From: Prosthecobacter fusiformis
Lineage (GTDB): Bacteria > Verrucomicrobiota > Verrucomicrobiia > Verrucomicrobiales > Verrucomicrobiaceae
DNA: 64,000 nucleotides
Assembly (NCBI RefSeq): GCF_004364345.1
Contig: NZ_SOCA01000005.1
Location: forward strand, 1 to 64,000
Direction of reading: 5' to 3'
Shown: positions 23,961-32,176 of the stretch, piece after piece
How positions within the stretch are numbered: position 1 is the stretch's first letter
Layout: each line of letters opens with the position of its first letter
Program-made: the position numbers and the translations under genes
The notes under the pieces: model-generated
Told to the model about the DNA's origin: nothing
The model's input: only the letters and a program-made list of their open reading frames with translations
Databases searched by the model: none

Positions 23961-25025
23961 TCATCTTGACGTTTTTGAAATGGCTCGTGGCAGGTCCAAA
24001 AGTGCCGAGGCACAGCGCTTGGCCCCAAGGCCATCCTGAGCCTCCCAGCAGCGGCGGGCCATGTTTAGGCGAACGGTCGGATGGCTGAGCAAATAACTCA
24101 GTTGCTCCACAGCCGTTGCTTCCTGGATGTCCTGGATCGCTCCCAGGTTCAGGGCCATGCCCGCTGCCTGCCAGGACTTGGCTGGGAAGAACTGGTTATC
24201 GGCAATGCAGACAATGACGGGTGGCACACCGAGGCAGGCCAGTTCATGCAGGGAAGTGCCTCCAGCGCACAGGGCCAATTGGCAGCGTGCCATGAAAGGG
24301 GCCGGATGCCAGTTGTCCACATGGAGCTCAATGCGGGATGACTGTCGCGCCTTTTCTTTGATCGCTGGCAAGTGGGGATTCATGCTGCTGCCCATCACAA
24401 TCCGCGTCCCTGTAAACTCCGTTGCATCTAGCCATTCGAGGGCTTTCAAAATCCCGCCCTGGTCATCTCCACCTCCGAATGTCAGCATGATGGAGCTGAT
24501 TTCTTTGGAGGTGGGCGGCATCAGCTTGGATCGCATTTGGCGAAAATCCTCACCGACAAGCGCATAGCCCGGTCCGGTCAGAAACTGGGTATCATCAGCC
24601 GGTTTGCGCGTTGTGTATTCTTCCACTCCTGCGTCTGGCCTGGCGTCGTGCACAAGCGCTCCGAGAAGAGGATGCGTGTGCAGCGGATTGCCAAATTGCA
24701 TCCACCGCAGACCCGCATCACGGAGAGGTGTTTGATAGCTTTTGTCCAGGCGGTAATGATCCACTACCCCTGCCTCCACCTTGTTTTTCTCACAGAACTT
24801 CACAGTCAGTTCTGCGTCCTTCTCCGGGCTGCAATCCCAGGGGATTTCATGCAGCACGGCATTGGCTGGAAAGTCCTGACCATTAAAATCCACCTTTTCA
24901 TGCCGTATAAAAAAATGTGGGCGGGCACCTAGCGCACTGCATTCTCTGGCCAGTACACAGCAGCGTCGCAGATGCCCCAGACCTCTCTGTGGAGAAGCAT
25001 CAAGGCGAAAGAATAGAGAGCGCAT
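23961..25025 (-). CDS. pseG: UDP-2,4-diacetamido-2,4,6-trideoxy-beta-L-altropyranose hydrolase-like
   Basis: This 354-residue GT-B-like hydrolase begins SLFFRLDASPQRGLGHLRRC, matching the PseG start 'R.D.s..iG.GH..R...La'. Later come VVDHYRLD, MLTFGGGDDQGG (the 'v..GG.D' strand) and LALCAGGTSLHELACLGVP, the MurG-like donor motif. PseG removes UDP from the 2,4-diacylamino hexose before condensation with PEP by PseI. First gene of the minus-strand cluster; the next 460 bases upstream are the likely promoter region. The enzymes PseB, PseC, PseH and PseI were not found in this window and may be elsewhere or replaced. Confidence 0.85.
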   Translation of the reverse strand: MRSLFFRLDASPQRGLGHLRRCCVLARECSALGARPHFFIRHEKVDFNGQDFPANAVLHEIPWDCSPEKDAELTVKFCEKNKVEAGVVDHYRLDKSYQTPLRDAGLRWMQFGNPLHTHPLLGALVHDARPDAGVEEYTTRKPADDTQFLTGPGYALVGEDFRQMRSKLMPPTSKEISSIMLTFGGGDDQGGILKALEWLDATEFTGTRIVMGSSMNPHLPAIKEKARQSSRIELHVDNWHPAPFMARCQLALCAGGTSLHELACLGVPPVIVCIADNQFFPAKSWQAAGMALNLGAIQDIQEATAVEQLSYLLSHPTVRLNMARRCWEAQDGLGAKRCASALLDLPRAISKTSR

Positions 25026-25384
25026 AGTTAGGAATTACTGCTCTCTGAAGGCCCTGGAACCGTCGCTGGACGTCCATAATAGGAGCGACCTTCGACTGTC
25101 ATCCGGCATGCCGTGACAGAGAACAGATGGGGGTGGGGAATTAGTGGGGGGGAAGCAGATGAGGTGTTCTCTCATAAGGCTGACTCATGCTTATGTGGCA
25201 GCTATGAACCCTCAACTTCGTTATGGTTTAACGTTTTATAAGGGTATCTCACTTGCTTGCTAAAGATATCAAAAAACATTTTTTAATAGTGTCAAAACCG
25301 TTGCAAAAATTTGCTTGAAGCATTGTCTGGGACCGGTCAAAAAAGAGATTCCAAAAATCCGAAAGACTAGTCGTGGCCGATGAG
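25026..25384. promoter_or_regulatory. AT-rich divergent intergenic region
   Basis: The non-coding stretch between the PseG-first cluster on the minus strand and the squalene/phytoene synthase on the plus strand. It is AT-rich, with several A and T runs (for example around 25267-25290), and is the likely site of both promoters. No -35/-10 pair, riboswitch or RNA gene could be assigned with confidence. Confidence 0.35.
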
Positions 25385-25546
25385 ATGACGAATGTCACTT
25401 ACCCTTTCGCTGGACCTTCGGATGCGGTGGAGAGTTCGGATGTGAATTTTTTTTCGTATTCCCAAGTTGGATATCTGGGCTGTAAATGGAGAGCCACCAA
25501 TTTCACCCGCAATATTGCTGGAGCCGCACCTTCGCTGGCCCTATGA
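25385..25546 (+). CDS. Possible small protein coupled to the squalene/phytoene synthase
   Basis: A 53-codon frame starting at ATG 25385 (MTNVTYPFAGPSDAVESSDV...) and ending in a TGA that overlaps the ATG at 25543 by four bases (ATGA). The overlap is the normal signature of translational coupling and would fix the start of the next gene. Against it: no recognisable family, no clear ribosome-binding site, and composition close to the surrounding intergenic DNA. Kept as a candidate only. Confidence 0.2.
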   Translation: MTNVTYPFAGPSDAVESSDVNFFSYSQVGYLGCKWRATNFTRNIAGAAPSLAL

Positions 25547-26541
25547 AAGCGCTTATGTCGGATGAATCTCATCATGAACGCGAACTCGGGGGCCAGCTAC
25601 TGGCCTCTGTCTCTCGCTCCTTTTATCTTACCCTGAAAGCTCTCCCTCGAGAGTTGCGGGAGCCTCTATCTCTGGCCTACCTGCTGGCGCGCACCGCCGA
25701 TACTATTGCTGATACAGCCGCCGTCCCGGAGGATGTTCGCCTGGAATGTCTTCACGACTATGAGGCGCTGGTGCAAGGAAATGAGATGGACCATGACCGG
25801 CTGGCGCTGACCATACGTACGCGCTTTGTTTCCTTGCAGGGGGATGAGGCCGAGCGTCGGCTCATGGAACGTTTTCCGGATGGCATTGCCTGGCTCCGCA
25901 CCATGCAGGGCGGCTCGTTAAATTCGATTCGAAATGTCCTGCATCACATCATCCGGGGGCAGATTCTCGATATCGAACGTTTTCCTGGGGATGGCCAGGT
26001 GCGTGCACTTAGCACAGCCAGGGAACTGGATGAATACACCTGGCTGGTGGCTGGCTGCGTGGGAGAGTTTTGGACGGAAATGTGCATCACTGAACTGCCG
26101 ACCTCCCTGGACTCAACCGTTTCACTGGGCCAAATGAAAACCTGGGGAGCCCGCTTGGGCAAAGGCCTTCAGCTCATCAATATCCTCCGTGACATTGGTG
26201 AAGACATTCAGGATGGCCGCTGTTACCTGCCCAATGGTTTGAACGGCCCCGCTGAGCTAGAGGCGGAGTGGTCACAGTGGATGCTTGTCTGTCAGGAGCA
26301 TCTTCGCTCCGGCCTGCTCTATGTCCAGCATGTGGCTGATGCCAAACTGCGTTACGCCACCTCGTTGCCTTTGCTGCTAGGCCTGAAAACGGTTGCGCGA
26401 ATGAAATCTGCCACCTGGGCACAGGTGCAGAAAGGCATCAAAATCACCCGTCTGGACGTAGCTATGATTCTCGCGGAGGCCGCTCTGGCATGCCGCAGTC
26501 CTGAAGCTTTGGAAAAGCTCTACCGTAAAATGGAGGGTTGA
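25543..26541 (+). CDS. Squalene/phytoene synthase family enzyme
   Basis: This protein of about 332 residues condenses two prenyl diphosphates head to head. The substrate-Mg motifs are both visible: DTIAD at 53-57 within YLLARTADTIADT, and DIGED at 217-221 within LINILRDIGEDIQDGRCYLP; SRSFYLTLKALP near the start is also typical. The RCYLP after the second motif is shared with squalene synthases, so squalene (leading to hopanoids or sterols) is more likely than phytoene, but this is not certain. The start is unclear: ATG 25543 is used; ATG 25486 in frame would add 19 residues. No other terpenoid gene lies near it. Confidence 0.85.
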   Translation: MKALMSDESHHERELGGQLLASVSRSFYLTLKALPRELREPLSLAYLLARTADTIADTAAVPEDVRLECLHDYEALVQGNEMDHDRLALTIRTRFVSLQGDEAERRLMERFPDGIAWLRTMQGGSLNSIRNVLHHIIRGQILDIERFPGDGQVRALSTARELDEYTWLVAGCVGEFWTEMCITELPTSLDSTVSLGQMKTWGARLGKGLQLINILRDIGEDIQDGRCYLPNGLNGPAELEAEWSQWMLVCQEHLRSGLLYVQHVADAKLRYATSLPLLLGLKTVARMKSATWAQVQKGIKITRLDVAMILAEAALACRSPEALEKLYRKMEG

Positions 26542-26654
26542 AAAGGGGGTGATTCTATCATTGCCAGCCCATCATACAGGATACACACCCGAACTCTGAG
26601 AAGGTACCTGAGTGTCAAGGTTGCATTCCTGTCTTCCTGTATGTAGCTCTGTGG

Positions 26655-27971
26655 ATGCGTTACTTCACGCTTTCTCTTTCTATCCTTCTCCTGGCCGGGC
26701 TGCCTGCCTGCAAGCGTATTGAATCCAAGCTCGACCGCCTGGCACGGGCCGCGGGCATTACCCCGGAGCTTCCTCCGGAGCAAAAAACTGCACTGGTTGA
26801 AGCTCCATTAACGCCGGAACAGGAGGCTATGGAAAAACGGCTCCAGGAAAGTGCTGTTTTTGAAGCCGCCAAAGAGGAGGATCTGCAGGCTCCGAAGGCG
26901 GAAGCTTTCGAACTCAACAAATCTGCCGTTGTTTCAATCCTGGGTTATCACGATTTCCGCGAGCGTGGCGGCAGTCCCATGATCATCGCTGCCAGCAAAT
27001 TTAAGGAGCAGATGAAAGCCATCAAGGAATCCGGTATTCCGGTAATTCCTCTGAGTGATGTCATTGCTTGGCGAAAAGGTCTGAAAAACATCCCTGAAGA
27101 ATCTCTGGTCATCACCATGGATGACGGGTGGGCAGGAGTTTACACCTATGCATACCCCATTTTAAAAGAATATGACTTCCCCTTCACAGTCTATGTTTAC
27201 AAGAAATATGTCAACATTGGCGGTCGCAGTCTTAGCTGGGCGCAAATCAAAGAAATGACGCAGCATGGCTGTGAGATCGGGAGCCATAGCGTCTCCCATG
27301 AAAGCCTGCGTGCCAAAAAGGGCCGCACAGACGCAGAGCATCTCCAGTGGGTGCTGGGAGAACTCAAAGATTCCAAAGAATTCATCGAAAAGAATCTTGG
27401 CGTGCCATGCACCACCTTTGCTTACCCCTTCGGCGTCTTCGACGAGGTGATGGCGGAAACTGGCCTGCAAGTGGGATACGAAAGTCTAGTCACTGTTAAC
27501 AGTCAAAAGGTGAATTGGGATACTCATTTGGGCAAGATAGGCCGCTTTATCATCCATGGGGAAAGTGATGCAAACTTCAGACTGGCCACCAGCTTTCGGG
27601 GCCGGGGAGATGTGACTTCCAATCACTTTTTGAAGACCGATGCCAAAGATGCTGATGGCAAAAAGCTTGTAGAAATGAGTCCTGGACCTGATGAAGTTAT
27701 CAAGGACCGACGCCCTGTCATACGTGTTAATTTACAGCGTGTAGGCTCAGTCGTTCCTGGCACTGTTCGTCTTCGCATTGCGGGTCTTGGCACTGTTCCT
27801 GCACAGTATGATCCTGTGACCATGATGGTGGTCTATCCTTTGCCTTATCGCCTCCGTCGTCAGGACTGTGCCGTCACTCTCAGTTTCAAGCGTGCCGAGG
27901 GACAGCCGGATGAAGTGGTGACATGGCGTTTTAAAGTGGATCTGGAGGCCAGTTATCTTCCTCAATCTTGA
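26655..27971 (+). CDS. Polysaccharide deacetylase (NodB/CE4) lipoprotein
   Basis: This 438-residue protein has a lipoprotein signal ending in LLLAGLPAC (lipobox Cys about residue 19), then a charged coiled linker, and a NodB homology domain from VVSILGYHDF through ITMDDGWAGVY (the metal-binding and catalytic Asp pair) and EIGSHSVSHESL (the His-x3-His metal site) to TFAYPFGVFDE. A C-terminal domain of about 120 residues is beta-rich and unfamiliar. It is expected to remove acetyl groups from peptidoglycan or an exported glycan in the periplasm or at the outer membrane. The signal directly before the Cys depends on the Lnt pathway encoded at 7501. Confidence 0.88.
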   Translation: MRYFTLSLSILLLAGLPACKRIESKLDRLARAAGITPELPPEQKTALVEAPLTPEQEAMEKRLQESAVFEAAKEEDLQAPKAEAFELNKSAVVSILGYHDFRERGGSPMIIAASKFKEQMKAIKESGIPVIPLSDVIAWRKGLKNIPEESLVITMDDGWAGVYTYAYPILKEYDFPFTVYVYKKYVNIGGRSLSWAQIKEMTQHGCEIGSHSVSHESLRAKKGRTDAEHLQWVLGELKDSKEFIEKNLGVPCTTFAYPFGVFDEVMAETGLQVGYESLVTVNSQKVNWDTHLGKIGRFIIHGESDANFRLATSFRGRGDVTSNHFLKTDAKDADGKKLVEMSPGPDEVIKDRRPVIRVNLQRVGSVVPGTVRLRIAGLGTVPAQYDPVTMMVVYPLPYRLRRQDCAVTLSFKRAEGQPDEVVTWRFKVDLEASYLPQS

Positions 27972-28023
27972 CTGGTATAGATAGGGCAATGAATAAGAAA
28001 AGTTAGCTAATATGCAAAAAGCA

Positions 28024-28063
28024 CTAACCTTTGATTGACATTGGTTAGGAATACTCAGATTAT
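28024..28063 (+). promoter_or_regulatory. Sigma-70-like promoter with an overlapping inverted repeat
   Basis: TTGACA at 28035-28040 exactly matches the -35 consensus and is followed, after 17 bases, by GATTAT at 28058-28063 as a weak -10. CTAACC (28024-28029) and GGTTAG (28043-28048) form a six-base inverted repeat flanking the -35, which could be an operator. It would drive the small basic protein gene at 28095. A computational guess, not proven. Confidence 0.45.
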
Positions 28064-28094
28064 AGCGTTCTAAATTAATCCAATATTACTATTC

Positions 28095-28358
28095 ATGGCA
28101 AACTCATCCTTACCTTCCGTCGATCAACTAACCCGCGCTCTGGAAATCACCCGGCAGATTGAAAAGCTTCAGTCTGAACTTGAGGCTGTTCTTGGTGGTG
28201 ATCTCAAAGCCGTAAAGAAGCTCGCAAAGGCTGAGAAGACCACGCCTACCGGTCGCAAAAAACGTACCATGTCCCCTGAAGCCAAAGAAAAGATCGCCGC
28301 TGCTCAGCGTCTTCGCTGGTCCAAGCAGAAGAAGGCTGATAAGAAAGCCGCTGTCTAA
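28095..28358 (+). CDS. Small basic, coiled-coil protein (possible nucleoid-associated)
   Basis: This 87-residue protein is short and strongly basic at its end. Residues about 10-38 form a leucine-rich amphipathic helix (LTRALEITRQIEKLQSELEA), suited to dimerisation. The tail carries TGRKKRTMSPEAKEKIAAAQ, then RLRWSKQKKADKKAAV; the 'MSPEA..KIAAAQ..RW.K.KK' motif recurs in many small bacterial DNA- or RNA-binding proteins. It stands alone behind its own promoter, consistent with an abundant structural protein. Function inferred only. Confidence 0.55.
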   Translation: MANSSLPSVDQLTRALEITRQIEKLQSELEAVLGGDLKAVKKLAKAEKTTPTGRKKRTMSPEAKEKIAAAQRLRWSKQKKADKKAAV

Positions 28359-28419
28359 TCTTCCACGCTTGCTCAGTATTTGAGCCGCCATTTTCTTGCC
28401 TCTGGCAAGCTCCAAGCGT

Positions 28420-28448
28420 AATGCCGCAGATCATGGATCTGCGGCATT
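28420..28448 (+). promoter_or_regulatory. Perfect 13-bp inverted repeat whose loop is the start codon
   Basis: AATGCCGCAGATC (28420-28432) is the exact reverse complement of GATCTGCGGCATT (28436-28448), and the three bases between them are ATG, the start codon of the LysR gene. The right arm also encodes Asp-Leu-Arg-His, the conserved start of LysR proteins. In RNA this is a stable hairpin that hides the start codon. In DNA it is a symmetric site at which a dimeric regulator could repress its own gene. Confidence 0.7.
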
Positions 28449-29338
28449 TGCGTTATTTTCAAGCAGTGGCAGAAGCGTTGAGCTTCTCCCAGGCCTCGCG
28501 ACGCCTTCACATCGCACAGCCAGCGCTCTCGCGTGCCGTTCAGGAATTGGAGCATGAGTTAGGCACTCGCCTTATTGAACGGGATCGCCGGACGGTGGCG
28601 CTGACTCCTGCGGGTGCTGTTCTTCTTCACGAAGCCGGTCTCCTGCTGGATAGATTTGAGGAATCCATGCGCCGTGTCCGCCGCACTGCTGCGGGTGAGG
28701 AGGGGGAGCTAAGATTGGGCTACATCGGCCCGCCGACCCAATGTTTTCTAGGCAGGTTGTTGCATGACTATCGCCAGCGTTACCCCCTGGTTTCGGTTCA
28801 TCTGGAAGAGCGTACCCCGGAACGTGTTTGGGAAATGGTCGCCAAAGGCCGCCTCTCAGTCGCCCTGACTCGACCTTTACCAGGGCAGGGGGAGCGCTCT
28901 CTGGAGACCCTGCTTTTGCGCAAAGAACCCTTGGGCATTGTGGTCCCGCTGGACCATCCCTTTGCGGAACGTGAATCGGTCACCTGGAAAATGCTGGCTA
29001 AAGAGCCCTTGATCGTCCTGGCGCGGCGCGAGGGGGTCGGCCTGCACGATGAGATCCTCGCTGCGTGCCGCGCGGCGGGCTTCACCCCACGCATCGCGTA
29101 CAGCCCCAGCCTCATGGGTACAGTGCTCAGTTATGCCGAGGCCGGTGCCGGAGTGGGCATCGCCACGGACAGTGTCGCCGCAGCCTCAATGTCATCGACT
29201 TTGCGTTACCTCAGTGTCACCCCTGAGCGCACCGTCCCCCTCGTACTCGTTTGGAATCCTGAAGAAGACCCGCCGCCCGTCAAAGCCTTTCGGGATCTGG
29301 TGACTGAGTGGCAGGGATCAGGACGCCTCTGGGAATAA
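28433..29338 (+). CDS. LysR-family transcriptional regulator
   Basis: This protein of about 301 residues has the N-terminal winged helix-turn-helix DLRHLRYFQAVAEALSFSQA...LHIAQPALSRAVQELEHELGTRLIERD and a C-terminal periplasmic-binding-like effector domain with GELRLGYIGPP, VALTRPLPGQ and GAGVGIATDS. The start at ATG 28433 is preferred over ATG 28421 (which would add MPQI) because family members begin MDLRHL. The neighbouring genes are a small basic protein and a rhomboid homologue, and no divergently transcribed metabolic target lies beside it, so the regulon is unknown. Possibly autoregulated through the inverted repeat over its own start. Confidence 0.92.
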   Translation: MDLRHLRYFQAVAEALSFSQASRRLHIAQPALSRAVQELEHELGTRLIERDRRTVALTPAGAVLLHEAGLLLDRFEESMRRVRRTAAGEEGELRLGYIGPPTQCFLGRLLHDYRQRYPLVSVHLEERTPERVWEMVAKGRLSVALTRPLPGQGERSLETLLLRKEPLGIVVPLDHPFAERESVTWKMLAKEPLIVLARREGVGLHDEILAACRAAGFTPRIAYSPSLMGTVLSYAEAGAGVGIATDSVAAASMSSTLRYLSVTPERTVPLVLVWNPEEDPPPVKAFRDLVTEWQGSGRLWE

Positions 29339-29509
29339 ACGAGCCCTAATGGCCGGGACAACGCGCCCTATAGTAGCTGGATAATGAGTACATCAGCAGG
29401 ATGGACGCAGGGCCGCATTTGAGATAATGTGGGAGTTGTCAGATCCTGAGTTTGAGTCACGTATCTCATCTGTTCCAGATTTTAACTCCAAATCGATTCT
29501 TCCGTTTCC

Positions 29510-30454
29510 ATGTCTTATCATGACCGCGACTATATGCGCACGGGACCTCCGTCCTTTGGAGAATGGCTCCGGGGCTGGACGGCCTTTCGCGTGGTGTTTG
29601 CGCTGAATGTAGCCGTCTTTATTGTTCAGTGGGTCTTTCAGGAAGCCTGGCTTCGAGATGTATTGACAGGTGAGCAAGTGCGCCCACTTGGAGGTGTCAG
29701 TGTGGATGAACTGACCAATGGTCATTTTTGGACACCTTTCACCTTCATGTTTGTGCATGATGGCTGGGGCGCATTTTTGGGAAACATGCTGCTTCTCTGG
29801 TTCGCCGGGCGGCGTGTTCAGGATGTCTATGGAGGCCGGAATTTCGTCTGGATTTATCTTGTCTCAGGCTTGGTAGGTGCGGCCGTGGAGATGGCCATTT
29901 CAGCCTATCTCCTGCATACGACCTCGACGGTTCTTATCGGTGCCGCAGCTCCAGTTCTGGGTCTATTATTGGCTTACGCCGTGGCCATGCCTGAAGAAGA
30001 AGTACCCTTGTTCACCTTCAATCTCTGGACTTTCACCAAAGGTTTGATGCTTGTGAATCTGCTCCTGGCAGGCCTTACCCTTTGGGGGAATTTGCCAGAG
30101 TGGCTTCCTGTTGGGGATGTTGCCTACTTTGCTCATTTGGGTGGCGGGCTTGCAGGCTGGTACTTTGCCCGCTCGTTAGGTTATGGTGGCGTCCACGCCC
30201 ATCGGGTGCGCAATATTCAAGCCGCCGGCTCCACACTTCGCCGCCGTCCTGAAATGGCCCGTGTCCGGCGGCCTGCCGTGGAGGTTGATATGGAAGCCGT
30301 TAGGCGGGAGAATCCTCACAACGATCCTCTGGTCAATCTCATGAAGGATGAGATCGACCCCATTCTCGACAAGATCAATGATCACGGTATGGGGAGTCTA
30401 ACCGACGATGAACGCCGTGCGCTAGATCGAGCCAGTCGGCGTCTGTCTAAATAA
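29510..30454 (+). CDS. Rhomboid-family membrane protein lacking the catalytic serine
   Basis: This 314-residue protein has six or so TM helices and the rhomboid fold signatures: an N-terminal TM, then FTFMFVHDGWGAFLGNMLLLW (the His and Asn of the 'H.......N' helix), a GxxxG-type YLVSGLVGAAVEM, and the late AHLGGGLAGW containing His209. The catalytic GxSx motif, normally GASG, reads GAAA here (144-147, codons GGT GCC GCA GCT), so the serine is an alanine and proteolysis is not expected. Inactive rhomboids elsewhere bind and route membrane clients. About 90 hydrophilic residues follow the last helix. It has its own promoter region. Confidence 0.8.
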   Translation: MSYHDRDYMRTGPPSFGEWLRGWTAFRVVFALNVAVFIVQWVFQEAWLRDVLTGEQVRPLGGVSVDELTNGHFWTPFTFMFVHDGWGAFLGNMLLLWFAGRRVQDVYGGRNFVWIYLVSGLVGAAVEMAISAYLLHTTSTVLIGAAAPVLGLLLAYAVAMPEEEVPLFTFNLWTFTKGLMLVNLLLAGLTLWGNLPEWLPVGDVAYFAHLGGGLAGWYFARSLGYGGVHAHRVRNIQAAGSTLRRRPEMARVRRPAVEVDMEAVRRENPHNDPLVNLMKDEIDPILDKINDHGMGSLTDDERRALDRASRRLSK

Positions 30455-30479
30455 CCTCTCTTTGCAGGGCTGTGATGTA

Positions 30480-30932
30480 TCAGCTAAACGCCTTCTCTGC
30501 CGCCTCCAGACGCAGCACTTCGACCTGATGAATCTGCCGGTGCGCCGCTGATTGTAGGTGCGGCAGATCCAGGCCAGTATCCAGTCCCTGGAGTGAGCGC
30601 CAGAGCCGGAGTTTACCTTCGATGCCCAGGACAAGCACCTCCAGGGAAATCAGGAGGCCGAGATCGCCTTCACTGGATTTCACCTTAATTTGCAGGCCCT
30701 TTTCAGCAATCCACGCCCCTGCTTTTTTGAGCAAATTTTCATGGGTCTCATATCGGTCTAACAAACTCTTTAATAATTCCTGATCACCCGCGACCTCAGA
30801 TTTAAGCCCTTTCATTTGGTCTGCTTCTGGACGTCCGGCATAAAGGGTGATCAGATGGTCCAGCAGCTCGATAGCCGCGACTGATCCTGCGAGGTGGTCC
30901 TTGAGGTAGGTGGTGAGGTTGTTGGTATTCAC
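30480..30932 (-). CDS. Uncharacterised helical protein (ferritin-like bundle by pattern)
   Basis: The protein is about 150 residues, all helical, starting at GTG 30930-30932 (MNTNNLTTYLKDHLAGSVAAIELLDHLI...). The 'YLKDHLAGS..A.ELLDHL' start and the KSLLDR.ET.....K.GAWIAEK middle occur in a group of uncharacterised proteins that often lie near stress genes; they resemble four-helix ferritin-like or DUF892-like proteins, but no metal ligand set is clear. The frame stays open upstream to about 31640, but that part overlaps the NagB-like gene on the other strand and looks non-coding. It is convergent with the rhomboid gene. Confidence 0.6.
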   Translation of the reverse strand: MNTNNLTTYLKDHLAGSVAAIELLDHLITLYAGRPEADQMKGLKSEVAGDQELLKSLLDRYETHENLLKKAGAWIAEKGLQIKVKSSEGDLGLLISLEVLVLGIEGKLRLWRSLQGLDTGLDLPHLQSAAHRQIHQVEVLRLEAAEKAFS

Positions 30933-31142
30933 AATGATGTATCGTGTGATGCGATGTTGCTGCGTGTGAGCGGAAGAATACTGAGTCTGTAGATGTTCAC
31001 TTTTGCCCTTCATCATCACAATAAGACTGCCCTTGCGCATGAACGCGGAAGTTTTCGAGCTTGGCAAAGAGGGCGTTGGGCGGCAAACTGCGCTTCTGTC
31101 CGCGTTTGTTCCTTTTTGCAATCCCATATCCTGACCTGACCT

Positions 31143-32081
31143 ATGCCTCGCAAACTCAGCCATATAGCCCCCGACTGGTGGGATTACACCACGCTCGACA
31201 ATGACCTGATCAATGACGCGGCCCGTCTGACAGAGCGTGATCTCCGCCAGCTCTCCCGTCCTGGCTTCAAAGTGGTGATGTACGATACTCTGGAGGACTT
31301 CTACCTGGCTGAAGCGCTGGAATACATTCATGCCTGGAAGCAGGCCACGGCTGACAATCCGGCGGGTATCTGCGGTCCCGTGGGGCCGACGGAGCAACTG
31401 CCACTGGTAGCACGGCTCATTAATGACCTGGGTATTTCCATCAAGGATGGACACTTCTGGGGCATGGATGAGTGGTATGACCCGGAAACGAAGAAGGAAG
31501 TCTCCATGGAGCATCCCTTGTCCTTTGAGAAGGCTGACCGTGAGCTTTGCTTTGACCGCATCCAGAAGAAACTGGTCATGCCGGATGCTCATATGCACTT
31601 CCCTAAAGCGGATGTGACTGAATACGTTAAAAGCTGGCATTCAGGCGTGCGCTGCATTGTGATGCAGGGTGGTCAGGGAGACATCAAACATTGGGCCTTC
31701 AATGATCCATTGAAGCGCAGTGGTAAATGGAAGACTGAGCCACCACCACCGGCTGAATACCGGAAGCTAGGTACCCGGATTGTGGATCTGCATCCGGTCA
31801 CGCTTTCCCAAAATGCCCGTACTTCTGGCGGTGGTAACATCACGATGGTACCCCAGATGGCCATCACGGTGGGGCCGAAGGAAACCTGGATGGCGGAGAA
31901 GGTGAGCATCTGGCAGGCGGGGATGCATGACAATCCGCTAGGCCAGCGCCTGACGGCTCTGATGATCTCCAAGCGGCTGGCGGATGCGGCGGTGCCGATG
32001 TCCCTGCTGGCGGATCACCCGAATGTGCAATTCAACTACTTCCGTGGCGGCCTTGGAAGCTGCGCGGTGGAGATGCACTGA
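31143..32081 (+). CDS. Glucosamine-6-phosphate deaminase/6-phosphogluconolactonase-like protein
   Basis: This 312-residue sugar-phosphate isomerase fold protein has [10 protein letters not shown] at the position of the NagB 'MDEY' catalytic Asp, and [17 protein letters not shown] in place of NagB's 'G.G.DGHIAFNEP'. The Asp that in NagB lies two residues before the His lies three before it here, and the Glu of FNEP is Asp, so the active site differs from true NagB. Likely substrate is an amino-sugar phosphate or a lactone, but this is inference. The gene is followed by a strong terminator shared with pyrG. Confidence 0.72.
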   Translation: MPRKLSHIAPDWWDYTTLDNDLINDAARLTERDLRQLSRPGFKVVMYDTLEDFYLAEALEYIHAWKQATADNPAGICGPVGPTEQLPLVARLINDLGISIKDGHFWGMDEWYDPETKKEVSMEHPLSFEKADRELCFDRIQKKLVMPDAHMHFPKADVTEYVKSWHSGVRCIVMQGGQGDIKHWAFNDPLKRSGKWKTEPPPPAEYRKLGTRIVDLHPVTLSQNARTSGGGNITMVPQMAITVGPKETWMAEKVSIWQAGMHDNPLGQRLTALMISKRLADAAVPMSLLADHPNVQFNYFRGGLGSCAVEMH

Positions 32082-32109
32082 TGGGGGGCTCTTAACGAGC
32101 CATATAAAA

Positions 32110-32147
32110 AACCCGCCTGGCCGATTAAGCCGGGCGGGTTTTGTTTT
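32110..32147 (+). terminator. Rho-independent terminator between convergent genes
   Basis: AACCCGCCTGGC (32110-32121) pairs with GCCGGGCGGGTT (32129-32140), eleven Watson-Crick pairs and one G-T pair around the loop CGATTAA, followed by TTGTTTT on the plus strand. Upstream there is an A-run (32106-32112), so the same hairpin can end transcription of pyrG coming from the other side. Confidence 0.88.
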
Positions 32148-32176
32148 GAAGAGTTAGTTAGGCTTGAATCGCCTGA

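Noticed and set aside
30933-31640. Upstream extension of the helical protein gene on the minus strand
   Set aside because: It overlaps the NagB-like gene and its translation is not protein-like; the real protein starts at GTG 30930-30932.
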